The notes under the pieces: model-generated
Told to the model about the DNA's origin: nothing
The model's database searches: none
What the model saw: only the letters and a program-made list of their open reading frames with translations
Shown: positions 33,251 to 45,009 of the stretch, piece after piece
Layout of the letters: each line of letters begins with the position of its first letter
How positions within the stretch are numbered: the first letter of the stretch is position 1
NCBI GenBank assembly: GCA_001931875.2
Contig: MSJH02000521.1
Location: forward strand, 7,673-52,716
Source: Byssochlamys sp. IMV 00236
Lineage: Eukaryota > Ascomycota > Eurotiomycetes > Eurotiales > Thermoascaceae
Reading direction: 5' to 3'
Length of the DNA: 45,044 nt
Position numbers and translations under genes: made by a program

Positions 33251-36200
33251 ATGATTCAAGCTGGCTTCGAGAACAACGATCGATGCGTTGAAGAGGTCCC
33301 ACTCCCCGCTCTGAGCCATCAAAGCCAGCGCGTATCTATCTCAGATTGCCGTTATGGGTCTATCCGCATCGGGGGATTTATTTATTCTCAACCTTCTGGG
33401 TCTCTGCATACTATAGTCCCCGATGCAAAGAGAAGAGTACCAGATGGATGCCAGAAGCCCCGATACTACTATATACTATAGCTTCTACGCAATAGAAGCA
33501 GTCAATATTCGGAGGGACGAATTCGTGACAACACGCAAGAGTCGGTGACTTTGTTTGGTTAAGCTCACGTGGTTCTCGGACCGAAGGAGCTCTCTGTTTT
33601 TGGAAAAGCGGACAAGACTTTGGACTGTTCGAAGACCCTCTTGCCGGAGGCTTTGACGCCACGAAGCCGCTTAGGTGACACGCTATGGGAGCCAAGTTGC
33701 AAGATTTCGGCTTAGTGGCCTCTCAGAACCGTGCCGTTGGCTCGGGGTGGCAAGTTTGGAGTTGGCGAGGCTGAAGAAAGGGCCAGTAAGGAATGTGTAC
33801 CCGCGATTATTATTGCTGATGACTTGCAGGGAAAGCCACGCAAAAGGGCTAGTGTCTGGACTCGTAAGAAAGAAACTCGCTCATGTCGGTATGTAACACT
33901 GGTCGGCGATCAAAAACACTCTCGAGGATGAGTTTCGTCATGGTGCCGAAAGATACTATCGATACTACTACCGAAACGCGCTGAAATGGCTATGAGAGCT
34001 GACGCTTCTTATTATCATTACTGTTCGTCGTGTTTACCTGAAACGGTGAGCCTCTGAGAGTAGTGATAAACCATGCCGGATCAGATAACTGACGGATCTT
34101 CGACAAGGGTCTGCATTTCAAGTCCTGACAGCGTCGATGGTGGTCCACTTTCGAAGCGGGAGAAGCCTTGAGGAAATCTCCATCCGGCGGAGACGATGGA
34201 CCTGCGGTGGGCACGCGCCAAAACCGAATTCCCAGCAATGGCGAAAAATACTGGTTTCTAGAGGTTGAAGCTATCCATGATGGGCCGCTTGTCCCTAACC
34301 GTCCCTGACCTGAAGAAGAGCGAAGCCATGATCGCCATCATCTGCGGAGCAAGCCACCAAGATCGACCCGATGGCTGCGGCAGTGTTCGATGTTGTTGTT
34401 TACCAAGCTCATATGGGGTTAACTACGGTTTCTTCCTTGCTTTCCTTTTTCTCTCAAAAGGACACGTTTCTGCGACGAGACCAATATGACCAGTTGATAA
34501 TAATATGTCGATATGCCTCTTCCGTCACGGTGGCAAATTGCGACTACGAAATCGGAGGCTGTTGAGGGAAAAACTGACCACTTGTTCACAGTAATAATAG
34601 TAATCCTGTGTGTCAAGGAATTCCTTACTGGACAGACGCAAGTTAGTGTGCGTGGAAATCGCGGCGCTGGGCCGAGGCTTACCGGCTTGGCGGATGTCGC
34701 GTGGGCAGGTTGGCCGTGGATATAGGGACTCCGAGCGTGCCCATATGTCTCGAGGACCTTTGGGGACGGGCTGGCGCGGATGGTTACCAACCCGCGGCAT
34801 ATTTGATATTATTATTATTATTATATTATCATTTAGCGTTTGTCTCATTGCACCATCGAAGGCGACGAGACTGCAGAAAAGAGATCACTAGCTGATGATC
34901 TGCTCAGTTGAGTTAATGCCTGTCACATCGCACATGGGGATATCTCCAATATCTAGTATGATCTATCTCTCCAGTTCGGAGACCTCTACTGGGATATGGA
35001 TGGGATTCCTCGCGAGCTATGCGGTTTGCACTGCAGCTCGATTCAAAAGCATATGGCAAAAGGCGGTTTCACTAATGCTCGCGCCTATGACGAAAGAGCG
35101 CGCCAGCCGTTGAGACCGGACCCTGGACGGCGAGCAACGCCGGCAAATGTGGCCTTGTCTGCTGCAGTTAGAAATGTTGGGAACTGCCGCCGGGATCGGG
35201 GCTATATGAGACACAGCGCGCTTTTCTCGGCTTGTACGTTTGTTTAATACGCCACAGAGATTTTCACTTTTTTTTTTCCCGGAGGGGGGCGTTATCCGTA
35301 ATATATTATTTTCTATTATTACTATTCGTTATCCTTTATTTTGGTTAAGCTGGGAACGCTGCCATAACTGCTGCCAGCATATACTGATAATAATAATTAT
35401 CCAGTGGCTAGGCGATAAAGGTATACAAACACATCGGAATATTTCCACTAGCCGGTGTGATACACATGGCCTGACCCGATCGAGACCCTCGACAGTGCAG
35501 CTTGATCACCGCTCTTGACCGCTGTGGTTGGATGTGTAGGCGTTTTACCTTTGCCAATGCAGCATGCATCCAGCACTCTGATTCTATTCCAATTTCCAAC
35601 CACGTACGCTACTGAGCATTGGACGCAGCTAGATGTCTCGAAGGTGATAATAGTGCTACCTTTGATGGCGACGGTCCTTCTTTTTTCAGACTCGCGCGTT
35701 CAAGTATGAATTGGTTCCTTTCATGGGGTTGTTCGAGTGACCTGGCGGTGTGGTAATATTGATGCCTCCTCCGACCTCAAGAGGATATAACCGTCCGTGC
35801 TAGTGGCATTCTGGAACGCTACAAAAATTGTGGCCGCCTGATGACGAACAACGCAAGCATACCGGACTAATATAAGCTTCGAGGGCCTTTTTCCAGCTAG
35901 GAATCTGAGTCTGTGATCCTCGCCGACCTACTACTAGATACTACTACTACCCGCCGTTCCCCGGTGGTATCAACCCGTTTCGGGAGCAGATCTCCTCCCA
36001 TCAGCCTCCTGTACGGAGTAGCATTCAGCCAGAGGTCAAAATCGATCGGGACGGAGGTCGAATGATAGCCCCAGGATGATCCTGGAAGGGACAGATATCC
36101 GGCAGATCCTCCAAAGAGGCCCAGCAAGCACAGGGGGGCCGCGATTAGTCTAGAGTACTAGAGTACGTAGAGAACGGTGAACCTGGCTGGCGTCTTCGGC

Positions 36201-36434
36201 CCGGATGCAGACAGGATCCAATGGGCAGCAGTGATGGTGGGAGTCTGGACGCAGCAGCTCATCAGAAAGGAATTGGAATCCGACCAGCAGCGTGATGCCA
36301 GCAGTATCTAACTGGACAAGTTAGAGTTGATATGGAACAATCCAACGGGCAGGGATGGGGGGACTAGACTAATAACAATCATCCATCTCGAGAAATACGT
36401 ACCTCGAGTGAGTTGCTTTCTCCTCATCTCCTCA

Positions 36435-36442
36435 TGAACCAC
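36435..36442. repeat. Left 8-bp target-site duplication of the hAT element
   Basis: tgaaccac, identical to 38971-38978, directly flanks the left terminal inverted repeat. Eight-base duplications are the hallmark of hAT insertion. Confidence 0.9.
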
Positions 36443-38970
36443 TAGGGGTAGTGCATTTCAGAAATTTATTTCTAATTTCATAAAATGCTGACTTTTCACC
36501 TTTTTTTTTCCTTTCGCAATTCATTATATACAGACCAACTAGTGGGTTAGGCTATACCTAAAGTAGATAGGTAAGCAAAGGATCTGACCAATAGATTAAT
36601 GCAATTGCTTATATTGCCCCACTTTAAGACTTATTAGGAATATTCTACCCAGGCAACCAAAAATCTGAGCGAAACCTATTAAATATATATATTTAAATAT
36701 TTATTTTAATCCTCTATTAGCATTCTACACTATAAAAACGCCAAAAATAGGTAGAAATGGCTTAGGGAAGGGTAAGCTCTATAAAGCCGAACTCTAGGAT
36801 ATATACAATTACTTTATAGATAATCAAAAAGTTCATTTTTATTAAAATATGCTGCTATTTAATTATTTAACTAATCCTTTAAAATATAATTATAATGCCG
36901 CTTCTACAGTAATACTATCGCTTAAAATATTATTTACAAAAAGAAATACCTAAAAGTCTGTAAGCAAAGGATTAAATTTAGAGCTCTAATAGCTGCTGCT
37001 ACTAGATCTGTTTAAACCTTATTAACTAGGAATATCCTATCTCCTTCAGATAAGCGTCGGCGGGAACAAAAATATAGAATGTTAATTTTTACTAATACTA
37101 GACCTTTTAATCTCTATACTAAACCAGCGATCTAAGACTTTATTATTAATCTGGATCCCAATTTCAAGCTGCCTAATTGTTATATAATTACAGGTTCTAT
37201 CCTAGATAAGTATTATAAGCTAATTTACAAAGATATTAATAAGATACTAAATGCCAGCAGTTATCTAAATATTATATATAATAAGACTACCAACATATAT
37301 AATTAGCGAATTATTAACCTATCCCTAACTATTAGTAAATACTCTTTCTACTATTGCAGCCATAATATTAGATCTTAAACTATAAATACAGAGACTATTG
37401 CGAACTGGGTTTATAAAAGAATTAAATTAATCCTGGGCGAAAATCTTAATTAAAAAAGAATTAACTCCTTTGCTAATAATATCTGCAATATTATATAATT
37501 AGTATAGATAACTCTACAGAGAATAGGGGGACTAAATATAATATTTTTTATTCTATACAATTCTCACGGGCTTTAGCTTTTAATTAAAGATATCTTTAAG
37601 CTTCCTAATATTAAGAATATCTTTAATACTGCAAAGAGAATTATCGCTTTTTTTTATAACTCCCCTAAGTAATACACACTATTCTAAGACTTCTAGATTA
37701 AGATCTATAAGAAGAAACTGTCTCTAACCTTTAATGTTATTACTTAATAAGGATCGCAGTATAAAATGCTCTATTTAGTTTATTGTTATAATAAGGCGAT
37801 CAGATAATAGGCGAAGGAAACTAATATAGTTTCGCCTATTAAATCAGAGATCCTATCGCCGCAGTTCTAGGAGTTATTAGCAGATCTAGTATTGCTTATT
37901 AAGCCGATCTATAATATTTAACTAGCTTTAGAGGATACAGAGTTAAATATTTTTATAGTAAGTACTAAAATAATTTTAATTATAGCTTTGCTAATAATTT
38001 AGGTAATACAACAATAGATAAATATATACTAATACCTTATATAATAAACTAGTTCCTTATAGTCCTTTACCTATAAAATTGGCTTATACTTAAACTCTAG
38101 ATAGCATAGCCAACTAAATAATCAGCTCACTAGGCTTTATTAGGCTGCTTACTACCTAGATCCTTAGACCTATTATAAGAGCATTAAGGAATATAATAAC
38201 GCCATCTACTATATGCTTAAGCAATATGCTAGTGAGTAAGCAGTGCTTAATTTCTATTGCTTTAGGGGGCAAACTAAAGCTTTTTATAATAGAGCTTATT
38301 ACTAAAAATAACCTAATACTAAAATCTTTTAAAAAATAATAATATAGGCCCTATTCTGCTGCCTTTATAATTTACTAACCTATATAATCTATTAAACTCT
38401 ATTAACACCAGATCTTACAAACTTCGCTATATGGCTATTTAAAACAACTGCCAACTCCATTGCCTTTAAACATTCCTTTTTAGCAATAAACCTCTAGCAT
38501 ACTAAGCTTTATAATAAGCTTAAGCCAAAGTATATAGATATATTTATCTATATCCAGATAAACTCGCGGGTATTATAATAAATTAAGGGTACCATTAAAC
38601 ACTATACTAAAGGCGATATTAAAGCAGAATTACTAGATCTAAAAGATTAAGAGATAGAAAAAGCCTAAAAGATTTAAAAATTCCTAGGCGAAGCTGCTAA
38701 ACAGCCCCTACTAGCTACTACTAACAGCTAAATAGGACACAAATCCTGTTTTAAAAAAGCTAATATTTACTAGTCACTGAATAGCTTCAAATTAAATCAA
38801 TTTTTTTTCTTCTACTACTTATAAAATAGGGTATAAGATATCAGGTAGGTCGGGTCTACTATACTAATTTATTAGCGTATTTCAAAATATCAGACACTTT
38901 TTCTTTGCGAAATTCAAAACCCAAAAAGTCATGAAATTCATGAAATTTTGAATTTCAAATGCCACCCCTA
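36443..38970 (+). mobile_element. hAT-superfamily DNA transposon, complete ends, dead by RIP-like mutation
   Basis: A 2528-base AT-rich block. The left end is taggggtagtgcattt. The right end, read on the minus strand, is taggggtggcattt; this is the same inverted repeat with a 2-base difference in length. Both ends abut a perfect 8-bp duplication (tgaaccac). Inside, the plus strand carries a broken hAT transposase. Subterminal palindromes such as gaaattcaaaa (38909-38919) against ttttgaatttc (38946-38956) could be transposase-binding repeats. The AT richness is not shared by the flanks, so it belongs to the element. The pattern of changes (Gln to TAA/TAG stops, Cys to Tyr, Asp to Asn at conserved sites) is what C-to-T and G-to-A mutation by RIP would leave. 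Confidence 0.9.
36950..38640 (+). pseudogene. Degenerate hAT transposase (RNase H-like fold and C-terminal dimerisation region)
   Basis: Many in-frame stops, but the frame is readable by family motifs. Near 37100-37310: NLYTKPAI, stop, DFIINLDPNFKLP and IITGSILDKYY, like the start of the DUF659-type domain of fungal hAT proteins. Near 37555-37670: SHGL, stop, LLIKDIFKLPNIKNI and AKRIIAFFYNSPK, stop, which matches the conserved SHGLQLLIKD and FF-N-PKQ segments. Near 38420-38585: FAIWLFKTTANSIA followed by SFLAINL and HTKLYNKLKPKYID, matching the hAT C-terminal dimerisation region. Stops fall where Gln or Trp is expected. Boundaries are approximate. No function remains. Confidence 0.85.
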
Positions 38971-38978
38971 TGAACCAC
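38971..38978. repeat. Right 8-bp target-site duplication of the hAT element
   Basis: tgaaccac, identical to the left copy at 36435-36442 and directly adjacent to the right terminal inverted repeat. Confidence 0.9.
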
Positions 38979-41117
38979 TGACGACAAGCCCGCTGTTCTC
39001 GTCTCTTTTCCCACTCTTCCGCCCCTCCACCAGATCTCCCCTCCCCTCCCCCCTCGGTCGCGTTCTGGTTTTCCCCTCGTCGCGTCTCCTCCTCCGCAAT
39101 CCTTCCTAGACTAGATACTGTATCAGTGTATCTAGCCTCGTAAGACCAAAAACAGAGTGTGTCCGGCACGGGACGGGATAGCCCAGCGATCCCAGCGTCC
39201 GGAGAGAAGAAAGAACCGCAGCAGATTTGTTATTTATTATTATTGTTCATTAACTATTACTTACCATAATTACTTGTACTGATACCAAGCCAGTGGGTGT
39301 TCGACAATTACTTCCGTTGTCATCGATCAACAGCAATGCCAATGCAGCATTATCTTAGATAGAATTCCGCATCCGTCTTGTTTTGTTTGGTAATCAATCC
39401 ATATCCATATCGATATCCATATCCATAACTATCCATAATAATAATCCATGATCCATAATCCATATCTCTCGTGGTATTCTAAGTATGTTGTAGTAAGTAC
39501 CGTTGAAGTACACTTGCGTCACCAAAGTGCGGCCAGGGTACGAGCCGGGTACCTCCCGTGCTTGTTCCTGTTGTGAAGTACCATAACTTGTTGGGCACAC
39601 GGCCTGTGCAGCTTACAGCCACATCCCCTCCCCCCCAGCAAAGCACAACAATCTCCAATAATCTCCATTATTCTCTCTCTCTCTCTCTCTCTGTCTCTTA
39701 CTCTCTCTTACTCTCTTACTTTTTTCCTCCCCCTTCATGTTCTAAACCGTCTTCTGCTGTTCGCTTTTCTTTCCTCCCCGGCCCAGATTCGGAACGGATC
39801 CTGATTGATTGATTGCTTGCGCCAGCCCAGCCGTCTAGTCTAAATCTTCTAGTCTACCTAATCTTCTAGTCTAGGGCCAACCCGAAAAAAAGCCATCCCT
39901 CTCTGTGATAACGCACCGGCTGTGAACGGTTACTACTTGGCCATCCTTTTCCAGTCGCTCCCAGCTCTCGGCTTTTCTCTTCATCCTGCTCGGTTCACGG
40001 ACCAGGCGCAACTCACGGCTACGGACAATACGGTCGTTTTCAAGCGTTGGGTAAGTTACAAACCAAATTTTTTTTTTTTTCTTTCTTTCTTCTCGTTAAA
40101 CCTCTTTCGCCTCTTGCCTCCCGGAGTTACGATCGTCGAACTCTCTCCGTCTCTCTCGCTCTCACTCTCGCTCTCACTCTCAGTCTAACCAAAAGTCCCC
40201 CCGAGTCCGTCTTCCCTCCTGTCACGTCTTCGACGACTCTTTTCTCTCCTCCCCTCGAAATCTTAACGCCACCCTCTCTCCCCTGTCGTCCCGAGACGGT
40301 GGTCCGTTTGCCTTTTCCTTTTTTTTCCTCTTCTTCTTTCTCTTAACTCTTTTTCGCTTTCCCCCCCCCTTCTTCTTCTTCTCCTTCACACATCAGACCC
40401 GCCTCGTCCTCGCATTCAGGTTTAACCACGTCGTTGTTCAAGCCTCCCGCCGTCGTTTAGATCCTGGCCACACTCGGGCCAGTCTCGCGCGTCCATTGAC
40501 GCGAAGCAAAGCCGGCTAACTAACAATTCATCTCCAGCACCGCTGGTTGTCAGACCCACTCAACGCCGCTTCTGTGGTGGATACAAGAACCATTGACTCT
40601 TTTTGACAACGTGCGGATAAAAAAGACTGTTCCCACACAACTCGCTTCTCAGGTGGATGACCGTGGGGAATTCCGATTAAGCATCTTTACCTCAGCTTAC
40701 CCTCTGCACCGGTGGAGTCAGATCTGATCCTCCCTCTCCATCGTTCTTTTCGACTACTAGCCATCGACCGTCTCCAGTCTCCTCCCACTTTCGGTTGTTG
40801 TTGCCCCTACCCCGTGTCAGACGCGCCTTGTTACCCATCGCGCATCAGCATTCAGGTACGTTTTTCCTTTGGATGTTAGGACACCGGTGGAGCCAAGACC
40901 TTTTTGAGTTGACTCGTGTATCTTGCAGACATTGAGGAGTAACCCTTGAGAGATTCAAGGACGAAAGAAAAAAAAAAAAAAAGAAGAGAAAGGGAAAAAA
41001 AGAAGAAGAAGAAAAAAAAAAAGGTCGAAGAGAAAAGGATCCTACGATCAATGAGCGCGGTAGTGTGAACATCACTTGGTTCGAAACTATCTCTGCACTC
41101 TCCTCCCTATCTCCACG
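38979..41117. promoter_or_regulatory. Long pyrimidine-rich upstream region and leader of the zinc-finger gene, with probable 5'-UTR introns
   Basis: 2.1 kb without a supported gene. From about 39600 the plus strand is dominated by CT and CCTT tracts, typical of fungal promoters and leaders. Two intron-like stretches are visible: 40051-40419 (GTAAGTT..CATTCAG) and 40856-40928 (GTACGT..TTGCAG). A purine tract (GAA and A runs) at about 40960-41022 lies just before the start codon. ATCCAT-type repeats lie near 39400-39460. Confidence 0.5.
39672..39692. repeat. (CT)n microsatellite
   Basis: Uninterrupted alternating CT/TC of 21 bases in the pyrimidine-rich upstream region of the zinc-finger gene. 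Confidence 0.85.
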
Positions 41118-42863
41118 ATGGATCCCAGATCTCACCCTTCGCGGCCTCCGTCGACTTCCCTCCCGCAGGGTTCGACTCCTCTGTCGAGTATGCCAATGCC
41201 TCAGTACCAGATGCAGCCTCAGTATCCGGTGTCGCAGGCACACACTCTGCCTCCTCTGCAGCCGCATCACAGTCAGTCGCCGGCGCCTCACTACATGGGC
41301 CAGCCGTATCGCCCTGACATGTCGCGCTATCCCACAACGACCGCTCATGAAATGTACGCGTCTTCCACGGCGCCCATGCCACCGCACACCACGGTGGGCA
41401 GCCTGCCTCCATCGTCGTTCCTCACGCATTCGGCCCAGCACGCGCCTTCGCAGCAGCCGCAGCAGTACCACTCCCCCCATCTGCTGCCCCCAGCGTCCAG
41501 CGCCCAGAGCTACCCTCAGCCCATTGCGCCCGCACCTCCGCGTGACCGCCGACCGGACTTTGCCTCTGTGCCGTCCGGTGCGTTCAGCTATCCCGATGGC
41601 AAGGCCCCCGTTTGGGCGAGCCCGGACATGACGGGAGCAAATGGTGCCGCTTCCTATGGAAAGGAGCCGCCACGCACTCAGGTTGTCGGGTCTCAGGGAA
41701 GGAGAGGCATCCTCCCGAGCGTCCCGGGTCGGGCGGCGGTTGGCAATGGTGTCAACGGTACTACCAAGAACACCACCATTCCTGCAAAGGATGCGGATGG
41801 AAAGTTCCCCTGTCCTCACTGTAACAAGACCTATCTGCACGCGAAGCACCTTAAGCGTCATCTCCTCAGACGTGAGTTGATCCCCCGTTCCTGTCTCTTT
41901 TTCCCCTGTTGCTTTCTTCGAGTGAACATGTATACTGACGTGCATCACTTACCTTGGTAGACACCGGTGACCGGCCTTACATGTGCGTTCTCTGCAAGGA
42001 CACGTTCTCTAGATCCGACATCTTGAAGCGCCACTTCCAGAAGTGCTCTCTCCGACGAGGTAACCCGACGGGTGCGAGCCATTTGTCGCACCCCCAGGCA
42101 CACCTGAAGAGGTCACAAGCAGCGGCGAATGCTGCCAAACCTGTTCAGGACGAAGTCAGTAACTCCATCCCGCCTTCCAATGGCTTAGTGGGTACGACTT
42201 TCGGCGAGGGGGCCGTGAACGGTAATGGGCTGGCCTCCAGCCGGCCCGGGTTCACGGAGCAGCAGCCTCTGGGATTTTCGGTGTCCTCTGTCAATGGGAT
42301 GAACCGTGGTCATACGGACAACGCGTACTCCCCTGGGCAGGCGCATCAAAGAGCCTCTTGGATGGCTGCACCCAAGCAGAACCCGTACCTCGTCCAGCCT
42401 GGTAATGATGCACATGGCCACCAACTGAATGTTGACCTTCCTCCCATTGAACAGGCTAAACCTCCGGTTGTTCACCAAGACCCCAAGCGTCCAGTCATGC
42501 CAGGACAGCACCCGAACCACCCCGGCGAGATTGACTGGACCACGATGTTTCAACCCGGAGCTCACGATGGTTACATCAACACGGTGTTCCCTCAGTCTAT
42601 GGCGCCAACCCACGAACCGATAAATGCGCAGGTCAATGCACATGTCGATGCCGAAAGGAAGTACTACCCCGCTACGACTGCAGGACATCAGGAGGGCGGA
42701 TTGAATGGTCTTTACCTGGCGTCGACCACGTTGGGCGGTGATGGTACGTTCTGTCCTACTACTCCGGGTGTAAGAGAAGTTGTTAGCAGGTAGCGGTGGA
42801 CTGACGGATTTGGTTTTTTTCTCTCTTGTTTTCACAGGCACTGTCCAGCCTGCAAGACAATAA
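41118..42863 (+). CDS. Two-finger C2H2-type transcription factor
   Basis: Three exons, 41118-41871, 41961-42743 and 42838-42863, with introns of 89 and 94 nt, code 520 residues. The N-terminal 225 residues are Pro/Gln/Ser/His-rich and probably disordered or activating. Finger 1 is FPCPHCNKTYLHAKHLKRHL (Cys232, Cys235, His248, His252). Finger 2 is YMCVLCKDTFSRSDILKRHF with Cys260, Cys263, His276 and Cys280, so its last ligand is Cys. A short conserved basic tail (LRRGNPTGASHLSHPQAHLK) follows, then a low-complexity C terminus. Intron 1 splits the His252 codon. Reading on without the last splice would end at 42793; I prefer splicing because the donor is GTACGT and a strong pyrimidine tract precedes the acceptor. 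A nuclear DNA-binding role follows from the fingers; target genes are unknown. I do not recognise the named orthologue. Confidence 0.88.
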
Positions 42864-44536
42864 AGCTACAGCTGAAAGAAAGGAATTGTCCGATGGCCGA
42901 TTTGTGAGATGTGTTATCGCCCTTGATTTCAATTTTAGAAAAGTCATGGTCACCATGGCTATGCGTTGTTATGGGGTCGTTATTTCCGTTGGTCTGTTAT
43001 GAGCTCGAGCCCAGTTTGGCCCAGAATCTTTTTTGGGGGGCCACTCATCGGCATATCATATGCTAGACAAAATGCTCGACTGGCCGGGGTGACAAAACAA
43101 ATTGCAATTGTCTCTTTTGGCCGCATCCATGATAAGTCTGTGGCTGTCAATGTGATGCCTCTTGCAGAATCAACGGACGGATCGGCTTCTTCAAAATCCT
43201 TTCTGGCCGGCATTTCCTCTACAGCAAGTGTGGCGCGACGGCGATTTCAAATGTGTTTCTTTTTCGATCTCTTCTTGAGGGGCAGATGGTGGGCAGGTGG
43301 TTTATCCGGCGTCAATACAATAGACTTGGGCATGTGTTTCGTGTGTTTCTCGTTTTCATGCACTCTCATTTCTCTTCATCTGGAAAAAGAATTCGAGGGC
43401 GGTCGATGTCATCATATCGGTTTGTTTTACGGTCCGTGTCAGAAAGGGAAGTCTCCGGATTGTGTTCGCATCACGTTTACGGCCGTCAAATCAGCATTTT
43501 CCAATCAGTCAGTCAGTCAGTCATGTAACTAGCCTACCTCCTCTACGCGGACATATTCCTGTGTTCTGGTTGGAGAGTGGGTTGGTCGATCCGCTGCCTT
43601 GTTTACTTGCTCCACTTTGTTTCTGTTCCGCCAACTGCTGCTCTATGCGACCGAGTCGAATAGCTGGTGTCTGGTTTTGTGGTCCAGTCCTTCGCATCGT
43701 CTCTCGTGTATACTGCATGTTTTCTTCGACATCATTTCGGTTGGTGCCTTGGGAGTCTGGCTTGTGATAAGCGGGACGAGTCATGTCGCCGCTTGGAATG
43801 TGTTCGGGAAAGGAAAGAAACAAAAGCAACTTGCCAATCGATATTTCAAAATAAAGCGCAACGATTACGCTTTGATGGAAAGAAAAAAACAACATACAAA
43901 ATGGCAAAAGCAAGTCTAAAAACGCAATGGACCCGCCGACCAAATACTCCCAGACATGGAAGGAAAGAGGGAAACGAAAAAGGAAAAACGACAAAAAGAA
44001 AGCTAAAAAAAGATAAAAGAGAGAATTCATCGGGCAAGACTCTTGTGTACTGTTCACTCCTGTCATCAATACATGGTTTGATCTGCATTGCGGAGCTACC
44101 CACTGCTTTTGCCAGTGGTAAAATGTTTTAGAGTTAACACCGAGTACTTGTTTCGCGTCATCAATGGCTGTTGCATGCATTTGTTAGAGATCTCTTTTAT
44201 CTGTGTCTTGAGTTTTATGTTCTTATCATATGTTGGGAAAGAAGAGTACCGGTTAAACAAATGGAGAAATTCTTCAATAAGTCGTCTTGCTTCGCAGGAA
44301 GCGTATATTCCAGTTGTAGAAGCGACCCGTCCGAGATCTGTAGCATAAACAATATTTGTCCTATGGAGTCCTCCTGTATGCGATCTTGCACCGCAAGCTC
44401 AGATACATCACCCCGCGCATCTTATCTCCAAGACTAACTAATAATATGTAATACATCATTGGGCCCCATCTTAGGTAGCTAGTTATCCAAACACTCTAAT
44501 CTCCCTACGAGTCCCATAAAAAAAAATAAGCAAAAA

Positions 44537-44653
44537 GGGTCTCGGCATCCCCACACCATGGGGCCTGCCAAAAAAATAAAAAAGAGACTATTAACCCCTG
44601 AACCTTAGACGTGGTTACTTAAAGTTGCGGGATCAACTCCACCAGCGAGACCC
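44537..44653. repeat. Inverted repeat GGGTCTCG ... CGAGACCC
   Basis: Perfect 8-bp arms at 44537-44544 and 44646-44653, 101 bases apart, each flanked outward by A or T runs. A B-box-like ggatcaactcc lies inside on the plus strand near the right arm, and an A-box-like tggtggagttga on the minus strand overlaps it. It does not fold as a normal tRNA in my reading. Confidence 0.5.
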
Positions 44654-44772
44654 ATTTTTGCACCAGACTGTCGGATTCGGATCTCGCGTTGCGGAGAACT
44701 ATGTACCTACCTTTCCCCCCTGAATCAGTGTCAGTGTTAGTTTGGTTCGGTGGATAAAAAGGTAAGGTTAGG

Positions 44773-44808
44773 TCAAGCTCAAGCTCAAGCTCAAGCTCAA
44801 ACTCAAAC
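44773..44808. repeat. (TCAAGC)4 (TCAAAC)2 hexamer repeat
   Basis: Four perfect TCAAGC units followed by two TCAAAC variants. Tandem hexamer in non-coding sequence. Confidence 0.9.
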
Positions 44809-44982
44809 TTACCCAGAGAGAGTAGAGGAAAGGAAAGGAGAAAAAAACTTAGGTTTGGATTTCCGGACCAGGGTTTAGTGGTAGTTGGAAATGGTATGCG
44901 GGGAGTTTTGGTCCGGGGAGGAAAAATAGGGAAGTTTAACTTGTATTTGAGAAAGGTTTAAGATTAGGTTTACTGAAGTATC

Positions 44983-45009
44983 GGGATGGATGGGATGGGA
45001 TGGGATGGG
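44983..45009 (+). repeat. (GGGAT)n repeat, G4-capable
   Basis: Near-perfect GGGAT units at the right edge. The last part has four GGG runs separated by AT, which fits a G-quadruplex consensus on the plus strand. It is not the fungal telomere repeat. Confidence 0.8.

Larger units (their letters stand above)
28183..36434. other. Gene desert of more than 8 kb
   Basis: I see no convincing coding sequence. All open frames are shorter than about 125 codons, overlap on opposite strands and show no recognisable motifs. 28183 to about 30700 is AT-rich. The rest has ordinary composition with scattered simple repeats (TTC near 29078-29097, CAA near 33219-33250, AT-rich TAA near 34800). I found no tRNA with a complete B box. 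It may hold non-coding transcripts, decayed genes or old repeats that I cannot recognise. Confidence 0.6.

Noticed and set aside
42744..42793. Read-through end of the zinc-finger protein at 42793
   Set aside because: A GTACGT donor at 42744, a long pyrimidine tract and an in-frame acceptor at 42837 make splicing to the TAA at 42861-42863 more likely.
42966..43532. 188-codon plus-strand frame after the zinc-finger gene
   Set aside because: Does not begin with ATG, is Ser/Phe/Cys-rich and lies in the presumed 3' UTR.
43521..44180. 219-codon minus-strand frame
   Set aside because: Low-complexity Phe/Leu-rich centre that mirrors a purine-rich plus strand; other frames overlap on both strands.
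44983..45009. GGGAT repeat considered as telomeric
   Set aside because: The unit is not TTAGGG or the TTAGGGTCAACA type known from some Aspergillus; the run is short and followed by unique sequence.
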